From Agapetus fuscipes (lineage: Eukaryota > Arthropoda > Insecta > Trichoptera > Glossosomatidae): a stretch of 64,000 bases of DNA. Under the pieces are notes generated by a model that ran no database searches, was not told the DNA's origin, and saw only the letters and a list, made by a program, of their open reading frames with translations. The stretch covers positions 1,369,001 to 1,433,000 of the forward strand of contig OX637332.1 of the NCBI GenBank assembly GCA_951799405.1. The letters run 5' to 3'. The position numbers and the translations under genes were made by a program. Position 1 is the stretch's first letter, and each line of letters starts with the position of its first letter. Positions 32,346-43,225 of the stretch are shown here, one piece after another.

Positions 32346-32759
32346 CAAACACTACAGTGATGAAAATAAAATAATTGATTAAAACACGTATTTTGAAGCA
32401 AACCAAGCTAAGACTTTGACATGGAAAAATTAAATCTTTATTATCGAAGTAGAAACAAATTGCAAAATTTATTGTAGCAGTTGCAAACTTATATCGGGCC
32501 GGATAAAGCACAGCTACCGGATATTGGTTACAACTCTAGTTGCTCTAGGCGAATACCGTTCAACAAGCCGTATTTTCATTTTAATTAAAATTCCCGACCA
32601 ACTAAATCATCTGCTCCTCTATTTAACGAAAATTTTCATTTTGAAATGTGATGTAATTCTAGAAAATGTTATACGTTTTTATTTATTTATTCAATTACAT
32701 ATTTACCAGTGATTAACACATTATTTATTATTGAATAATAATTTTACATATTGCATGGA
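32346..32759. other. No recognised feature
   Basis: AT-rich; nothing supported. Confidence 0.4.
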
Positions 32760-33200
32760 AAATACAACTGTAACTGTAACTGTTATTATGTTGCCATTCC
32801 GCTGGGGGTGACCAGAACCTCTGAAGATTTTCTTCAATTTTTCCCTATCCTTTCAATTCACTCATATCCATGACGTTTATCATACCTTTCCTTTTTTTAC
32901 ATTAGGTTTGTATTGTCCCCCACTTCAACTGAAAGTGGTTGGAGTGAGGCCGGCCCCCTTACCTGTAAAAATAAATAGGTCCCATATCTGCACATGCTAC
33001 TCATTCGGGGATAACGCAGGCAAGAAGTTACACTATATGTGTAGCTTAGTTGCGTTTTGTATGTTTATCCCATTCTTTCACAATTTTACCAATCTCATCC
33101 GACTGTACTTCTTTCGGTCTTCCCTGTCCTCTTTTACCTTTCACATCTCCTCTAAAAATATGGTTTCTAATAATAACAGCTTGTTGCATCGTTAATTACA
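32760..33200 (-). mobile_element. LINE-B fragment split by a truncated SINE-A
   Basis: LINE-B sequence at 32760-32906 and 33063-33200 matches a continuous stretch at 57195-57440. A headless SINE-A (32914-33055) lies between TTTGTAT repeats (32907-32913 and 33056-33062), a 7-bp target duplication. Confidence 0.7.
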
Positions 33201-33202
33201 CT

Positions 33203-33400
33203 TTTCAGATATTAACCCCTGTTTCAGGGAATGTCGGCAAGAGTTGCAGGGCTTATGTTCATTTGAGGTTTGGATTTTATTTGTAAGTACACAATCAGCA
33301 TTTGTAAGCGCGAACTACACGTGTTTGTTTGTGGGCTTACATCTGAGAGCTTTGAATGAATATATCCTTGCAACTTAGATTATAGATTATAGATTATAGA
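33203..33400 (+). mobile_element. LINE-A 3' UTR
   Basis: Truncated start, complete TATAGATTATAGATTATAGA tail (TATAATC subfamily). Confidence 0.7.
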
Positions 33401-33404
33401 AATG

Positions 33405-33520
33405 AGCCATTATGAAAGAACTTAGATTATTCTCGACGTTTCATTGGTGAAGTAGCCAACGTCTTCAGGAGATATCCTCTCTGGACGGCGGCGATTGAGG
33501 ATGAACTGATTTTAATATCA
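33405..33520. repeat. Penelope-like end fragment (tentative)
   Basis: CTCGACGTTTCATTGGTGAA, then GTCTTCAGGAGATA, similar to 35605-35765. Confidence 0.35.
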
Positions 33521-33734
33521 CAAATCATTACGTACCTTCGAAGGAAGGTTATAATTATACTTGGGTATGTTACAGCTATTATCACATACATTAACATAAA
33601 AATTACTTTGTTTTAATTCACATGAGTTTTATTTGTTTAATACACGACCAGTTTAGGGAGAAGCAGTACCTTCCATCTTCAGGTGTAAACAGAAACTAGA
33701 GGTTCTACAATAGGCAGTTTGTTCCACCACACGA

Positions 33735-33990
33735 AACATATCGACGGTTAAAAGAAAGTAGCGACAAAAACTAAATTGTTCACGAGAGCAGTTTAAAGAT
33801 TGAAATTGCAAAACCATACATCGACGAAAACGCAGTTGTTTGCTTGGGCATAAACAACGAAAAAATCATCGTAGAGCTATGGGAATAATTGCATTAGAAA
33901 GAGCAGAAAATTTTAAGTTGGACAGGATTCATAACTCATATTTGACCAAAATGTCGCCCTACTGCCTTTTAAACGTTGATATTTAAGTTT
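33735..33990 (+). mobile_element. MITE-G, complete
   Basis: ~250 bp with inverted ends ATATCGACGGTTAAAAG and CCTTTTAAACGTTGATAT (about 30 bp, imperfect). The interior matches the interrupted copy at 9505-10282 in opposite orientation. No ORF. Confidence 0.65.
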
Positions 33991-34231
33991 TTTGAACCAG
34001 CACCTTGCTCTCTTTGCTGAAAAAAATTGCTTCACCGGAACTTGTAACATAAATATTTAGTATATTATTAAAACTCAAAGTATTTAAACTTGTTTGAAGA
34101 AACAAGACGACTTATTTTTGCGTCTGTGGTTAAATTGTGTTTGCCGACTGCACTTTTTGACTACTTTGCAAAGTTTTTTATGTATTGATGTATTGATTTC
34201 GTGTGTTTACTTCAAAATTATTAAAGTAAAC

Positions 34232-34790
34232 ACACGAAATTGCGAATGAATGGAATATCCAGAGTCATAATAAAAGGAGAGCCTGTATGAAGAAGGTTAT
34301 GACTCTGGAGGAAATGAAAAAAGTGTGTAAGGACAGAAAGAAATGGCTGTTAATCTGTGATGTTGGCGGCTAGGGTTTTTAAAATTAAAATTTGCTTTCT
34401 GTTAGTTTTTGATGTTCACACATATTATAATATGTTGATTTTAAAAATGTAATTTGTTGTGTATGTTCCTTGATATATAGGTTGGTATGCGGCTGACCAC
34501 CCATGCTGTAGAAAATGGTTCACTTTGCCAATGTCACCCCTGTTTCAGGGAAGGTCGGCAGGAGTTGCAGGGCGTATGTTCATTTGAGATTTGGTTCTTA
34601 TATTGTACGTGTGGTACAAATGCTGAATGTGTAGTTATAAATAAAATCCAAACCTCAAATTAACATAAACCTTACAACTTTTGCCGACCTTCCCTGACAC
34701 AGGGGTGACATTGCCAGAGTGAGCCATTTTTTACAGTATGGGTGGTCAGCCGCATACCAACCTATAAGTCAAGGAATACAAATAATAAAT
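34232..34790. mobile_element. LINE-A plus copy joined head to head with a minus LINE-A 3' UTR
   Basis: The plus copy (34232-34605) starts inside the ORF (EIANEWNIQSHNKRRACMKK) and breaks off in the 3' UTR. A minus 3' UTR follows at 34606-34790 with no spacer. Confidence 0.75.
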
Positions 34791-34889
34791 AACATAAGAA
34801 ATCTGACTCCTTTTTTGAAATCCTTTATTTCATTGCCTCACTTCTCTTTAACAGAAAAAGGTTTTTTTTTCTCTCTTTCTTATTTTATC

Positions 34890-34947
34890 TCCCGAGAGAT
34901 TGGTTTTCATTACTTGTGAAAGCTGAGTAAACCTTGCCGGTATTTAT
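34890..34947 (-). mobile_element. SINE-A fragment next to exon 3
   Basis: Covers only TTTACTCAGC/AACCAGCC-type body sequence in minus orientation, ending about 20 bp before the exon 3 acceptor. Confidence 0.55.
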
Positions 34948-34968
34948 ACTTGTGTTACTTTTTCGCAG

Positions 34969-35096
34969 GCGCCTGTTACGCAGAGTTCGGAGTGCGCGTC
35001 CCACACACCACGGGGTCTGCTTACATGTACTCTTACGTCACGGTGGGAGAGTTCATCGCCTTCGTCATCGGCTGGAACATGATCCTGGAGTACTTA
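34969..35096 (+). CDS. SLC7A14: SLC7A14-like exon 3: TM3
   Basis: Two bases complete the split glycine codon from exon 2, followed by 42 codons. It contains [20 protein letters not shown] and then the TM3 segment [18 protein letters not shown], a signature of the CAT subfamily. Acceptor TTTTTCGCAG, donor GTAAGA, phase 0 at the end. A piece of SINE-A (34890-34947) lies about 20 bp upstream of the acceptor, so part of the intron's 3' end is repeat-derived. Confidence 0.93.
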
Positions 35097-35109
35097 GTAA
35101 GACGTTTCA

Positions 35110-35530
35110 TAAACAATTTGCTAAGTCTTAGGTTGGAATGACGGTCGTTTGGAGCGACGAATTGCAGCGTTCGAGGTGTGTCTATACCGAAAAATGCTTC
35201 GGATCTCTTGGCGTGATCGAGTCACCAATGAAGAAGTCCTCCAACGAATGCGCACTACAAAGGAGCTCCTGCCGACCATTAAGCAAAGAAAGCTTATGTA
35301 CTTCGGTCACATTTTGATAAATGAGAAGTACCTACCGTCTCCTTCATCTTTTCATTCAGGGTAAGATTGAGGGGAGAAGATCTCAGGGACGCCGAAGGAC
35401 ATCGTGGCTAAGAAATTTGCGACAGTGGTTCGGCAGAAGCACCAAGTCCCTGTTTTGAGCCGCAGCATCTTAAGTCAAAATAGCCGTGATGATCGCCGAT
35501 CTTCGATAGAAGTGGCACAAAAAAAATAAG
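35110..35530 (+). mobile_element. RTE-like LINE C-terminal fragment
   Basis: Frame 35149-35364 reads MERRIAAFEVCLYRKMLRIS, WRDRVTNEEVLQRM, KQRKLMYFGHIL, the same domain as in 17522-17878 but a different family. Begins about 14 bp after the exon 3 donor. Confidence 0.65.
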
Positions 35531-35604
35531 TTGACGGTAGTTTAACATATTTAGAATTATAATAACTACACAGTTGATGTTTTTACTCGGATACTAGACG
35601 AACC

Positions 35605-35765
35605 GTTATAAGAGAACTTATATTATTTTCGACGTTTCGTAAGGGACGTAACTAACTTCTTCAGGAGCCACTCTCTCGGTATGACGACTGAGGATGAACT
35701 CAATTCTCAGCTTCAAAACTCAGTTCATTTTCAGTCGTCGTGTAGAGAGGGTGTCTCCTTTATAC
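35605..35765. repeat. Inverted-repeat fragment, possible Penelope-like end
   Basis: Arms near 35670-35705 and 35725-35757 (GACGACTGAGGATGAACT and complement), preceded by TTTTCGACGTTTCGTAAG and ACTTCTTCAGGAG. Confidence 0.4.
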
Positions 35766-35935
35766 TATTCATAAATAAATATGGTTGCTTTGTTCAGTAC
35801 TTCATAAAAATCTAAGTAGTCAAACTAGTTCAATTTAATTAACCTATTTTTATATTGTTGGGAAAACGTCGTTGTAAACTTCGATGTTGAATCTAAATGT
35901 TGATTTATTTTTGTAACATAGATCACATAACTCTT

Positions 35936-36022
35936 GCCGACCTTCCCTGAAACAGGGGTAACATTGGCAAAGTGAACAATTTCATAAGAAATGTGTGGTC
36001 AGCCTCATACCAACTTATAACG
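35936..36022 (-). mobile_element. LINE-A 3' UTR fragment
   Basis: CTCTTGCCGACCTTCCCTGA to TCATACCAACTTATAA; inner part only. Confidence 0.6.
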
Positions 36023-36023
36023 A

Positions 36024-36470
36024 CGTCACGACGATACCATGTTGAAAGCACCGGTTGTCATCAGATCACCGAAGTTAAGCAACATTGGGCGCGGATGCTT
36101 CCTGGATGGGTGATCGCTCAGGTACACCGCGTGGTGTTGGCATTTCTTGGACCGGTCCGTTGTCCAGTGGCAACACTCGGACTCGTAAATGAAAGGTTGT
36201 GGATTCGAATCCCGGCTGAGCACAAAATATACCATTTATATTTCCAAATGTGCTATTCGCTGGGTTGAAAAATTCATAAACCTTTACCAAAGACTGGTCA
36301 CTGAAAGGTCCATCCACGGTCCATCCAACCTTACAACAACTGGGTATTGCTTGTGAATTGGCGCTTTCTACAGTGACGACCAAGCTTGCAGAGGGGTCTT
36401 GAGGTGTGATACACACAAAAACAGCGCTCACCAAATAAATCATCCTAATATTATTATTATAATAAGTCAC
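36024..36470 (+). mobile_element. SINE-B full length (5S + tRNA chimera)
   Basis: 5S-like module, tRNA-like head (GGATTCGAATCCC), body with a small local duplication of GGTCCATCC near 36306, tail ATTATTATTAT. It ends about 105 bp before exon 4. Confidence 0.88.
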
Positions 36471-36575
36471 AGAACTTAGAATTAACGTACGGCAATTTCA
36501 AGGGTACTTTTTTGTTAGCTTGCCGATTTTCCTGCAGCGTCTAATCTATATGAATATCTTCGTTTATACTTTCAG

Positions 36576-36678
36576 ATAGGAACCAGCGCGTGCGCCTGCG
36601 CTTTGAGCGCGTGTTTCGACGCCTTGGCCAACGGCGCCATCAGTCACATGTTCGCCAGCTCCATAGGAACAATCTTCG
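36576..36678 (+). CDS. SLC7A14: SLC7A14-like exon 4: loop after TM3
   Basis: Starts in phase 0 after CTTTCAG with IGTSACACALSACFDALANG, aligning with the small-residue stretch that follows ILEYLIG in CAT-type transporters, and ends in phase 1 at GTAAGC after IGTIF. Unusually rich in cysteine and alanine. A full-length chimeric 5S-tRNA SINE (36024-36470) ends about 105 bp before it. Confidence 0.9.
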
Positions 36679-36679
36679 G

Positions 36680-37389
36680 TAAGCGCTTTTCTCTCCAGTA
36701 AACTAAAATAGTTAGTTCAGGTCCAACAGGTACAATTATGATTGGTTTATTAAATTTATATAAAATAATTCATTCAATGTTTGACGCCCCTGCAATTTTA
36801 TCAATTATTCATTTTAATGTACCTGGGCGGATTACTCGTCAGTAGTAATACTACCACATCGTGCAGTACCAACTCAGTAGTTAATAGACTCCAAAATCTG
36901 GACAACAAATAAATGTATTTAGGTGATACTTTTAGAGTAAGCTATAGCACTTACAAGTCGGTCCTTCTCATGTATTTCATGTCTGGCAAAATTGTATTCT
37001 AAACCTTATTGTTTTCATATTATCTTGTATAAAATATAACTTTTTTTTTTTTTTCATAATTCATTATGCTTTTTGTACATAGGCGGGTTTATTGCCTAGT
37101 GGCAATTTCTTCCAACCAACCAATAAAATATTTTTTATAAACTTTTTTCTTCTTAACTTGTATGTTTTACTTATAAAATATTGTATCTAAATTTGTAAAA
37201 GGCACTAAGTACCGTGTATTTTGATAAAATGAAATAAAAGTGAAATTTTCAATCGTGCCCCGTCCTACTATAACTTTTGAGATATCCTGTTCTGTAAACT
37301 CCCCAGATTGCAGAGAATCTAGAAGTCTAAGACACTTTTTAAAGTGCTGGAAATAGCGGCTAGATTCAAACAAGAATATGCTATTTTTA
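36680..37389. other. No recognised feature
   Basis: AT-rich intron; nothing supported. Confidence 0.4.
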
Positions 37390-37590
37390 ATCTTAGATGA
37401 AAAGATAAATTAACTTTTCAAATTCATATTAAATGCATGCCCACAAACAGGCACGCGTAAGTTTGCGCTTCAAAAGCTGTGTGTGAACTTACAAATTAAA
37501 ATCCAAACCTGAAATGAATATAAAGGCTACACAATTTTTGCCGACCTTTCCTGAAACAAGGGTGACATTGGCAAAGAGAAAAATATCAAC
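37390..37590 (-). mobile_element. LINE-A 3' UTR
   Basis: TTAATCTTAGATGAAAAG end to TGACATTGGCAAAGAG; diverged. Confidence 0.6.
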
Positions 37591-37860
37591 GCTTTATAAT
37601 GCTGTTACGAATGTGTGTCCGTGTGCTTTTGCTTGAGTGAGTGTGTCAGCGTCTCTAGATATAGGTACTTGTATTATTTGTTAGATATTGTCCGAGTGTT
37701 TGCTCGAATATTCTAAATATAATATTATGGCGTGTTCTCGCGTGCGCCAGCAAAAAACTTATACACCTATAAATAGAGACCGAGATGATTTGAAGGGAGA
37801 TAAGCATCTGAGCTGTCGAGCAATACAGCTAAAAAGCCACTCTGTACGCACGCAATTAAG
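37591..37860. other. Family H repeat and unassigned sequence
   Basis: About 37620-37715 resembles 42345-42440 and, inverted, 5840-5960. Function unknown. Confidence 0.35.
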
Positions 37861-38335
37861 CTACACATATAGTGCTACTTCTTCTGCATTATCCCCGAAG
37901 GGGTCGCATGTGGCGATTCGGGACCTATTTATTTTTATGGGAAAGGGGTCGGCCTCACACCAACCACTTTCAGTTGAAGTGGGGATTTCCCAGCTCCCAA
38001 AGGGGGCTGGTTCTCATTTCTTATGAAGGCTGAGTAAACCTTAAAATCGAACCCTTGCTCTCGGCATGAAATGCAAGCATTCTACCAATTGAGCTATCGA
38101 TTTTTTTACGAGCTTGTTCGTCGTCGCTACTAAGCGACAATTCACAAGCAAGACCCAGTACAGCAGTAAGACTGGATGGACCTTTGGTGACCGGTCATTG
38201 GTAAAGGTTTATGAATTTTTCAACCCAGCGAAGAGCAAATTTTGAAAATATAAATGGTATATTTGTTGTGATCCGCCGGGATTCGAACCCACAACCTTCC
38301 ATTCATAGTCCGAAGTGTTACTACTAAACTACAGA
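37861..38335 (-). mobile_element. SINE B-A dimer (minus)
   Basis: Reading minus: a SINE-B tRNA-like head and body (38335 to about 38106, no 5S module), then after AAGCTCGTAAAAAAATCGAT directly a SINE-A head and body (about 38103-37861). The linker matches that of the two dimers at 39617-40575. Confidence 0.75.
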
Positions 38336-38339
38336 ACGT

Positions 38340-38734
38340 TTCTTAAAATAAATTGTGGAAAACAAATTGACGGAAGTTCTTATTAAATTGAACCAGTTAA
38401 TCATAATAATACTTAATTTCCAGTTAACAATGTAAAATACAGCAAGGCATGCTCCATTGAATTATTTATTGAATTATTAGATACTTTTATTAGGAAATGA
38501 GCGTATTTACCGTAAGGGGGCACAGTAATTGCTTTCCATTTGTTGTGATAGCTTTTCCATTGTGTCATCAATTCACTTGAATCGTTCGCACAATTATAAA
38601 AGTTACATATTTCCACACATTGTCAGTCGCATAAATGACAGTGTAATAATCGAGGGTTATCTGTTGAATCAACAAAGTGTCAGTAGCGCTGCACGCATTA
38701 TTTATTTTGCTAGTAAGTAGTCATTTTTGTTTTA
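38340..38734. other. No recognised feature
   Basis: AT-rich; nothing supported. Confidence 0.4.
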
Positions 38735-38828
38735 ATTTTGACGAGCGTGAACCTACACATGATCTTCTTATAGTCGTGCATTAAATATAAGCCTTAAAAA
38801 TCAATATATCTTTGCAACTTACTTTTTG
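38735..38828 (+). mobile_element. LINE-A 3' terminal fragment
   Basis: ACGAGCGTGAACCTACACAT to TTTGCAACTTACT; the last ~90 bp of the family. Confidence 0.55.
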
Positions 38829-38984
38829 AGTATTAAATAAAGATCTTCAAAAAAAAATTGAAGCTGTCAGAATAACGATATAAAATGATGTAGAAGCATT
38901 GTTATCCAATGTTCTTTCAATCCTTTCTGAAAAGGAGATAATACAATCTGCTGTGTCATTATATATGAGGTAGGCACATAGCAA

Positions 38985-39305
38985 CCGATCCGCAGTCCAG
39001 TGGTAACACTTCTGACTCGGAAATGGAAGGTTGTGGGTTTGAGTCCCGGCGGAACACAAAAAAAATACCATTTTAATTTCCAAATACGCTCTTCGCTGGG
39101 TGAAAAATTCATATTCCTTTACCAATGACCGGTCATTAAAGGTCAATCCAGTCTTACAGAAACTGGGGCTTGCTTGAGTATTGGCGCTTTGTAGCGACGA
39201 CCAAGCTCGTGAACAACACCTCTGCGGCACTACAACAAGTTTCATAGACCTTTAGAGTCTCTGAAATCTAGGGAGTCTCCCGCACAGGATTTCTTAAAAA
39301 AAAAA
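38985..39305 (+). mobile_element. SINE-B variant, no 5S module
   Basis: Starts at the tRNA-like head (CCGATCCGCAGTCCAGTGGT) and ends with the alternative CCTCTGCGGCACTACAAC tail and an A-run. Confidence 0.75.
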
Positions 39306-39616
39306 GCAACTAAATGGGTATTTCCACTGTTCAGGTTTTTTGCGGCCACTGAATTTTGGATTGGGCTTCAATGAAAGACTCGGTTCTTGCTTGATATGTA
39401 GTACTTTTATTACAGAAAAGTTACAGACTTTTGACCCACTCTAATCGAGACGAATTTGGTTTAATAAGAGGACAAAATATATATTCTTGTTAACCCGTGT
39501 TTTTATATTATGGGCCTGCTACCCCCCTCAAAAATGCAACAATGCAATAAGAGTTGAGGTTCAATAATTCAAATTCCCCTACATACATTATTGAAGTATT
39601 GAGTTATTGAAACGTT
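39306..39616. other. No recognised feature
   Basis: AT-rich; nothing supported. Confidence 0.4.
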
Positions 39617-40081
39617 GACCGGTCCGTAGCTACGTGGTAACACTTCGGACTCGTAAATGGAAGGTTGTGGATTTGAATCCCGGCGGAGCACAAAAAATAT
39701 ACCACTTATATTTCCAAATGTGCTCTTTGTTGGGTTGAAAAATTCATAAACCTTTACCAAAGACCGGTCACCAAAGGTCCATCCAGCCTTACAGCAACTG
39801 GGTCTTGCTTGAGAATTGGCGCCTTACAGCGACGATGACCAAGCTCGTTAAAAGGTCGATAGCTCAATCGGTAGAATGCTCACATTCCATGCCGAGAGCA
39901 AGGGGTCGATCTCAAGGTTTACTCAGCCTTCACAAGAAATGAGAACCAGCCCACCCGGGAGCTGGGAAACCCCCACTTCAACTGAAAGTGGTTGGTGTGA
40001 GGCCGGCTCCCTTACACGTAAAAAAAAATAGGTCCCAAATCGCCACATGCGACCCCTGCGGGGATAACGCAGGCAAGAACC
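39617..40081 (+). mobile_element. SINE B-A dimer, first tandem copy
   Basis: SINE-B head and body (39617-39850), linker AAGCTCGTTAAAAGG, then SINE-A head (TAGCTCAATCGGTAGAATGC) and body to 40081. The SINE-A lacks its B box region (jump from AAGGGGTCGATCTCAAGG to the body), a deletion shared with the second copy. Confidence 0.82.
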
Positions 40082-40575
40082 GATTTGACCGGTTCGTAGT
40101 CCAAGTGGTAACACTTTGGACTCTGAATGGAAGGTTGTGGGTTCGAATCCCGGCGGAGCACAAAAAATGTACCATTTATATTTTCAAATGTGCTCTTCGC
40201 TGGGTTGAAAAATTCATAAACCTTTACCAAAGACCGGTCACCAAAGGTCCATCCAGCCTTACAGCCGCTGGGTCTTACTTGAGAATTGGCGCTTTGTAGC
40301 GACGACGACCAAGTTCGTAAGAAGGTCGATAGCTCTATTGGTGGAATGCTTGCATTCCATGCCGAGAGCAAGGGGTCGATCTCAAGGTTTACTCAGCCTT
40401 CACAAGAAATGAGAACCAGCCCACTCGGGAGCTGTGAAACCCCCACTTCAACTGAAAGTGGTTGGTGTGAGGCCGGCCTCCTTTCACGTAAAAATAAATA
40501 GGTCCCAAAATCACCACATGCGACCCCTGCGGGGATAACGCAGGCAAGAAGTTACACTATATGTGTAGCTTAGTT
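40082..40575 (+). mobile_element. SINE B-A dimer, second tandem copy
   Basis: Same order and the same internal deletion as 39617-40081; begins CGATTTGACCGGTTCGTAGT and ends with the normal SINE-A end (ACTATATGTGTAGCTTAG). Lies about 75 bp upstream of exon 5. Confidence 0.82.
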
Positions 40576-40651
40576 GCGTTGCGTAAATATTTGTATCAAT
40601 GTTATTTTTTACTCTTAAAAAATCACTTAATTGAAATGACTTCTCAACCAG

Positions 40652-40860
40652 GTCGTCCCCCCGACCTCCTGGCGTGCGTCATCACTCTGCTGATGACGGT
40701 TCTGATGGCGGCAGGAGTGAAGAAGTCCCTCATGTTCAACAACATCCTCAACGTCATCAACCTCTCCGTCTGGGTGTTCATCATGACGGCTGGTCTCTTC
40801 TACGTGAGCACCGACAACTGGACAGAGCACAAAGGCTTCCTCCCGTATGGATGGAGTGGG
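40652..40860 (+). CDS. SLC7A14: SLC7A14-like exon 5: TM4 and TM5
   Basis: Starts after CTCAACCAG, completing a glycine codon, and encodes PPDLLACVITLLMTVLMAAG (TM4), the conserved FNNILNVINLSVWVFIMTAG (TM5), and then FLPYGWSG. The last base is 40860 and the donor is GTGAGG, ending in phase 0. Two tandem SINE B-A dimers end about 75 bp upstream of the acceptor. Open frames on the opposite strand and in another frame here are shadows of this exon. Confidence 0.92.
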
Positions 40861-41129
40861 GTGAGGAAAAATCCTTCTTCTATTAGATCTAAGATACCAA
40901 CTTCCTCATTGCAAAGCAGCCGCCATCATTGAAGATTAATCACCATACATTTTAAATGAGATTTTATTATGACTGATTATAAAAACATGAAAAAAGAATG
41001 AATAATGAATATTTGAGTGTCGCATACTAATGGATTTACAGAAATGCACGATGCTAGAAAGACGACAGTTTACTTGTTACTACTTAATTTGTTAAGACGA
41101 AAGTGAGGTCAATAGGAGTTTTACGCTTC

Positions 41130-41720
41130 CGGCTGATGATGCTGGAGAATTACTTTCCGGGATCTGTTGACGTGGGCTGTGGGAGCTGGAGCTTACGGAC
41201 GTTTCGCCCATGTCTTCTTTCACTTTCACGCTGAATAAGCCCACCTCTTCTTCTTCTTCTTATACAGCCATCTCCATCCACTGCTGGACATAGACTCCCC
41301 CCATATCTTTCCATCCATCTCTGTCTTGCGCTTTTTGAATCCAGTCTCCAGCAAGTCTTCTTATATCATCCGACCATCTCGTGGGAGGTCTTCCTCTGCT
41401 TCTCTTATCTTCCCAAGGTCTCCACTCTACCAATCTCTTCGTCCATCTCTGGTCGGTGGTTCTAGCAACATGTCCCGCAAAGGACCATTTTAGCTTTGCC
41501 ACTCTCTCTATGACATCGATTACTCCCGACCTTATCCGTAGCTCTGTGTTCCTTATTCTGTCTTTCATCATAGCTCTTTCATGTTTTCTTTGTGCTATAC
41601 GGAGTTTCCCACCTCAAGCCCACCTCAGACATGGGCAAAACGTCAGGAAGCTCCAGCTCCCACAGACCACGGCAACAGATCCCTGAAATCAACTCTCCAG
41701 TGTGGTTAATGCTTTTCTAT
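41130..41720. repeat. Inverted-repeat element interrupted by an RTE-like insertion
   Basis: 41155-41247 and 41616-41700 are inverted copies (GGGAGCTGGAGCTTACGGAC and GGAAGCTCCAGCTCCCACAG type arms, with GACGTTTCGCCCATGTCTTC). The loop is occupied by the LINE fragment below. Confidence 0.6.
41248..41615 (-). mobile_element. RTE-like LINE 3' fragment with 11-bp target duplication
   Basis: Minus frame 41571-41260: IRNTELRIRSGVIDVIERVA, LKWSFAGHVARTTDQRWTKR, DKRSRGRPPTRWSDDIRR, ending MEMAV. The tail is (GAA)n (plus-strand TTC run at 41246-41260). Flanked by AAGCCCACCTC at 41237-41247 and 41616-41626. Confidence 0.85.
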
Positions 41721-41798
41721 GTTATTAAAAACGGTTTTTATTATCAACAATTTTCTGATAAATTCTAATAAACAATTTGATTTATACCGCAACATTCT

Positions 41799-42037
41799 AT
41801 CCTTGTTTGCTGTACAGACCAATTCTGTCAAATATGATTTTTTAATGCAGTTGTCTTAAGAATCAAATTCTACACAATCTGATCTAAGAAAAAACGTAAA
41901 ACTCGATGATGTGAGAGTTGTTTTAAATATTTTTAAAATCAATTTCCTGTTTTTATAAGACACATTTGTCCAGTACACATGCAAACATTGCTCATGTAAA
42001 ATTAGCTTAATGGTCCATAAGGCAAACAAGAACTAAG
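41799..42037 (+). mobile_element. MITE-F, complete
   Basis: Inverted ends CTTGTTTGCTGTACAGACC and GGTCCATAAGGCAAACAAG; the interior matches 31945-32192. Ends about 80 bp before exon 6. Confidence 0.7.
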
Positions 42038-42116
42038 GCAGCGATTGTCGCTCATTCCATGAAAAGCATCCACAATGCGCTCTTTTACTATGTATTCTGG
42101 CGTTGCTTGTTCTCAG

Positions 42117-42288
42117 GTGTTCACGGGCGCAGCGACTTGTTTCTACGCCTTCATAGGCTTTGACATCATCGCGACTACTGGGGAAGAAGCGACAAATCCC
42201 AAGAGGAGCATTCCCCTAGCCATAGTCACCAGTCTAATGATTATCTTGGTGGCCTACGTCACCACCTCCATGATTCTCACTCTGATTG
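42117..42288 (+). CDS. SLC7A14: SLC7A14-like exon 6: TM6 signature and TM7
   Basis: Starts in phase 0 after TGTTCTCAG and reads [20 protein letters not shown] followed by [13 protein letters not shown], the strongest CAT-family signature in the window (TM6 with the half-helix break and the GEE-N-P loop). TM7 is [20 protein letters not shown]. Ends in phase 1 at GTAAGT. The next intron is 11.3 kb and holds the nested LINE/LTR stack. Confidence 0.95.
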
Positions 42289-42289
42289 G

Positions 42290-43225
42290 TAAGTCACTTC
42301 CTTCTTCTCATCGCTACGAATATGTTATTGTGTGTTTTGCTTGTTTGTGTTAGTGTACGTTATAAAGTCTCTAGATTTTAGGTGCTTAGATAATTTATAT
42401 TTGATATTTCTATTGGTCGAGATTGCTCGAGTGTTCTAGTAAATCAAAACCTTACATCAGCTGATCTACGTATATGCATCCAAGTTTTAGGTTTGTTGGT
42501 AGAAATAACACTTGATTTTGATTTTGGTCTGATTGGAGTTTGGTGCAACATGCCCTAAAACATCCGTTGACTTTTTGATTTTCATCAAAATGTTGTTTAT
42601 AATCCTAAGAACAATTGAGTCATATAAATGCAAACGCCGTTAACTCCTTACGCGATGATTTTGAGATAAATAAACTTGTAAACTTGTAAAACGACATCTT
42701 ATTCGACTTATATCGCACACAGCAAATGATTTGTTACACTGCGCAGAATCAAATTCAATCATTATCTCAAAAATCGTAAATTTTGGAGATGACGGCGTTT
42801 GCAGTTATACCTACGACTCAATCACATTTTTGTAGTTGTTTTTGTATATTTTTTCTATGCCCGAGCGTAAAAGCAATTAACCTTCAATAATAATATATTG
42901 CTTCTAAATGCAAGCCATCCTGGCACGACGGATATTCATTGACGTATCATCACGTGAAATTATTTTGATATTTTTGTGTGCTTTTTTTATCACATTGTAT
43001 TACGCTTACACCGGTAATGGGGTGCAACATGATTTCTTCTTTTGTTAATTTGTCTAATGTGCTATTTTTATGTTGTGCCTGTTGGTGTATGATTGTGAAT
43101 AAATAAATAAAATAAAATCACGCCATACTCGTGTCCATAGTTGTAGAGTGCTAAAAATATATTGTGACGTCAGAATTTCATTAGAACTTTATATTCTTGT
43201 GGAAAGAAAGCATTTTAATTAATGT
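42290..43225. other. No recognised gene; one family H copy
   Basis: About 42345-42440 resembles 37620-37715. The rest is AT-rich and unassigned. Confidence 0.4.

Noticed and set aside
34934..35131. An arginine/histidine-rich ORF overlapping exon 3
   Set aside because: Shadow frame of the GC-rich coding exon. The same applies to frames overlapping exons 5 and 7.
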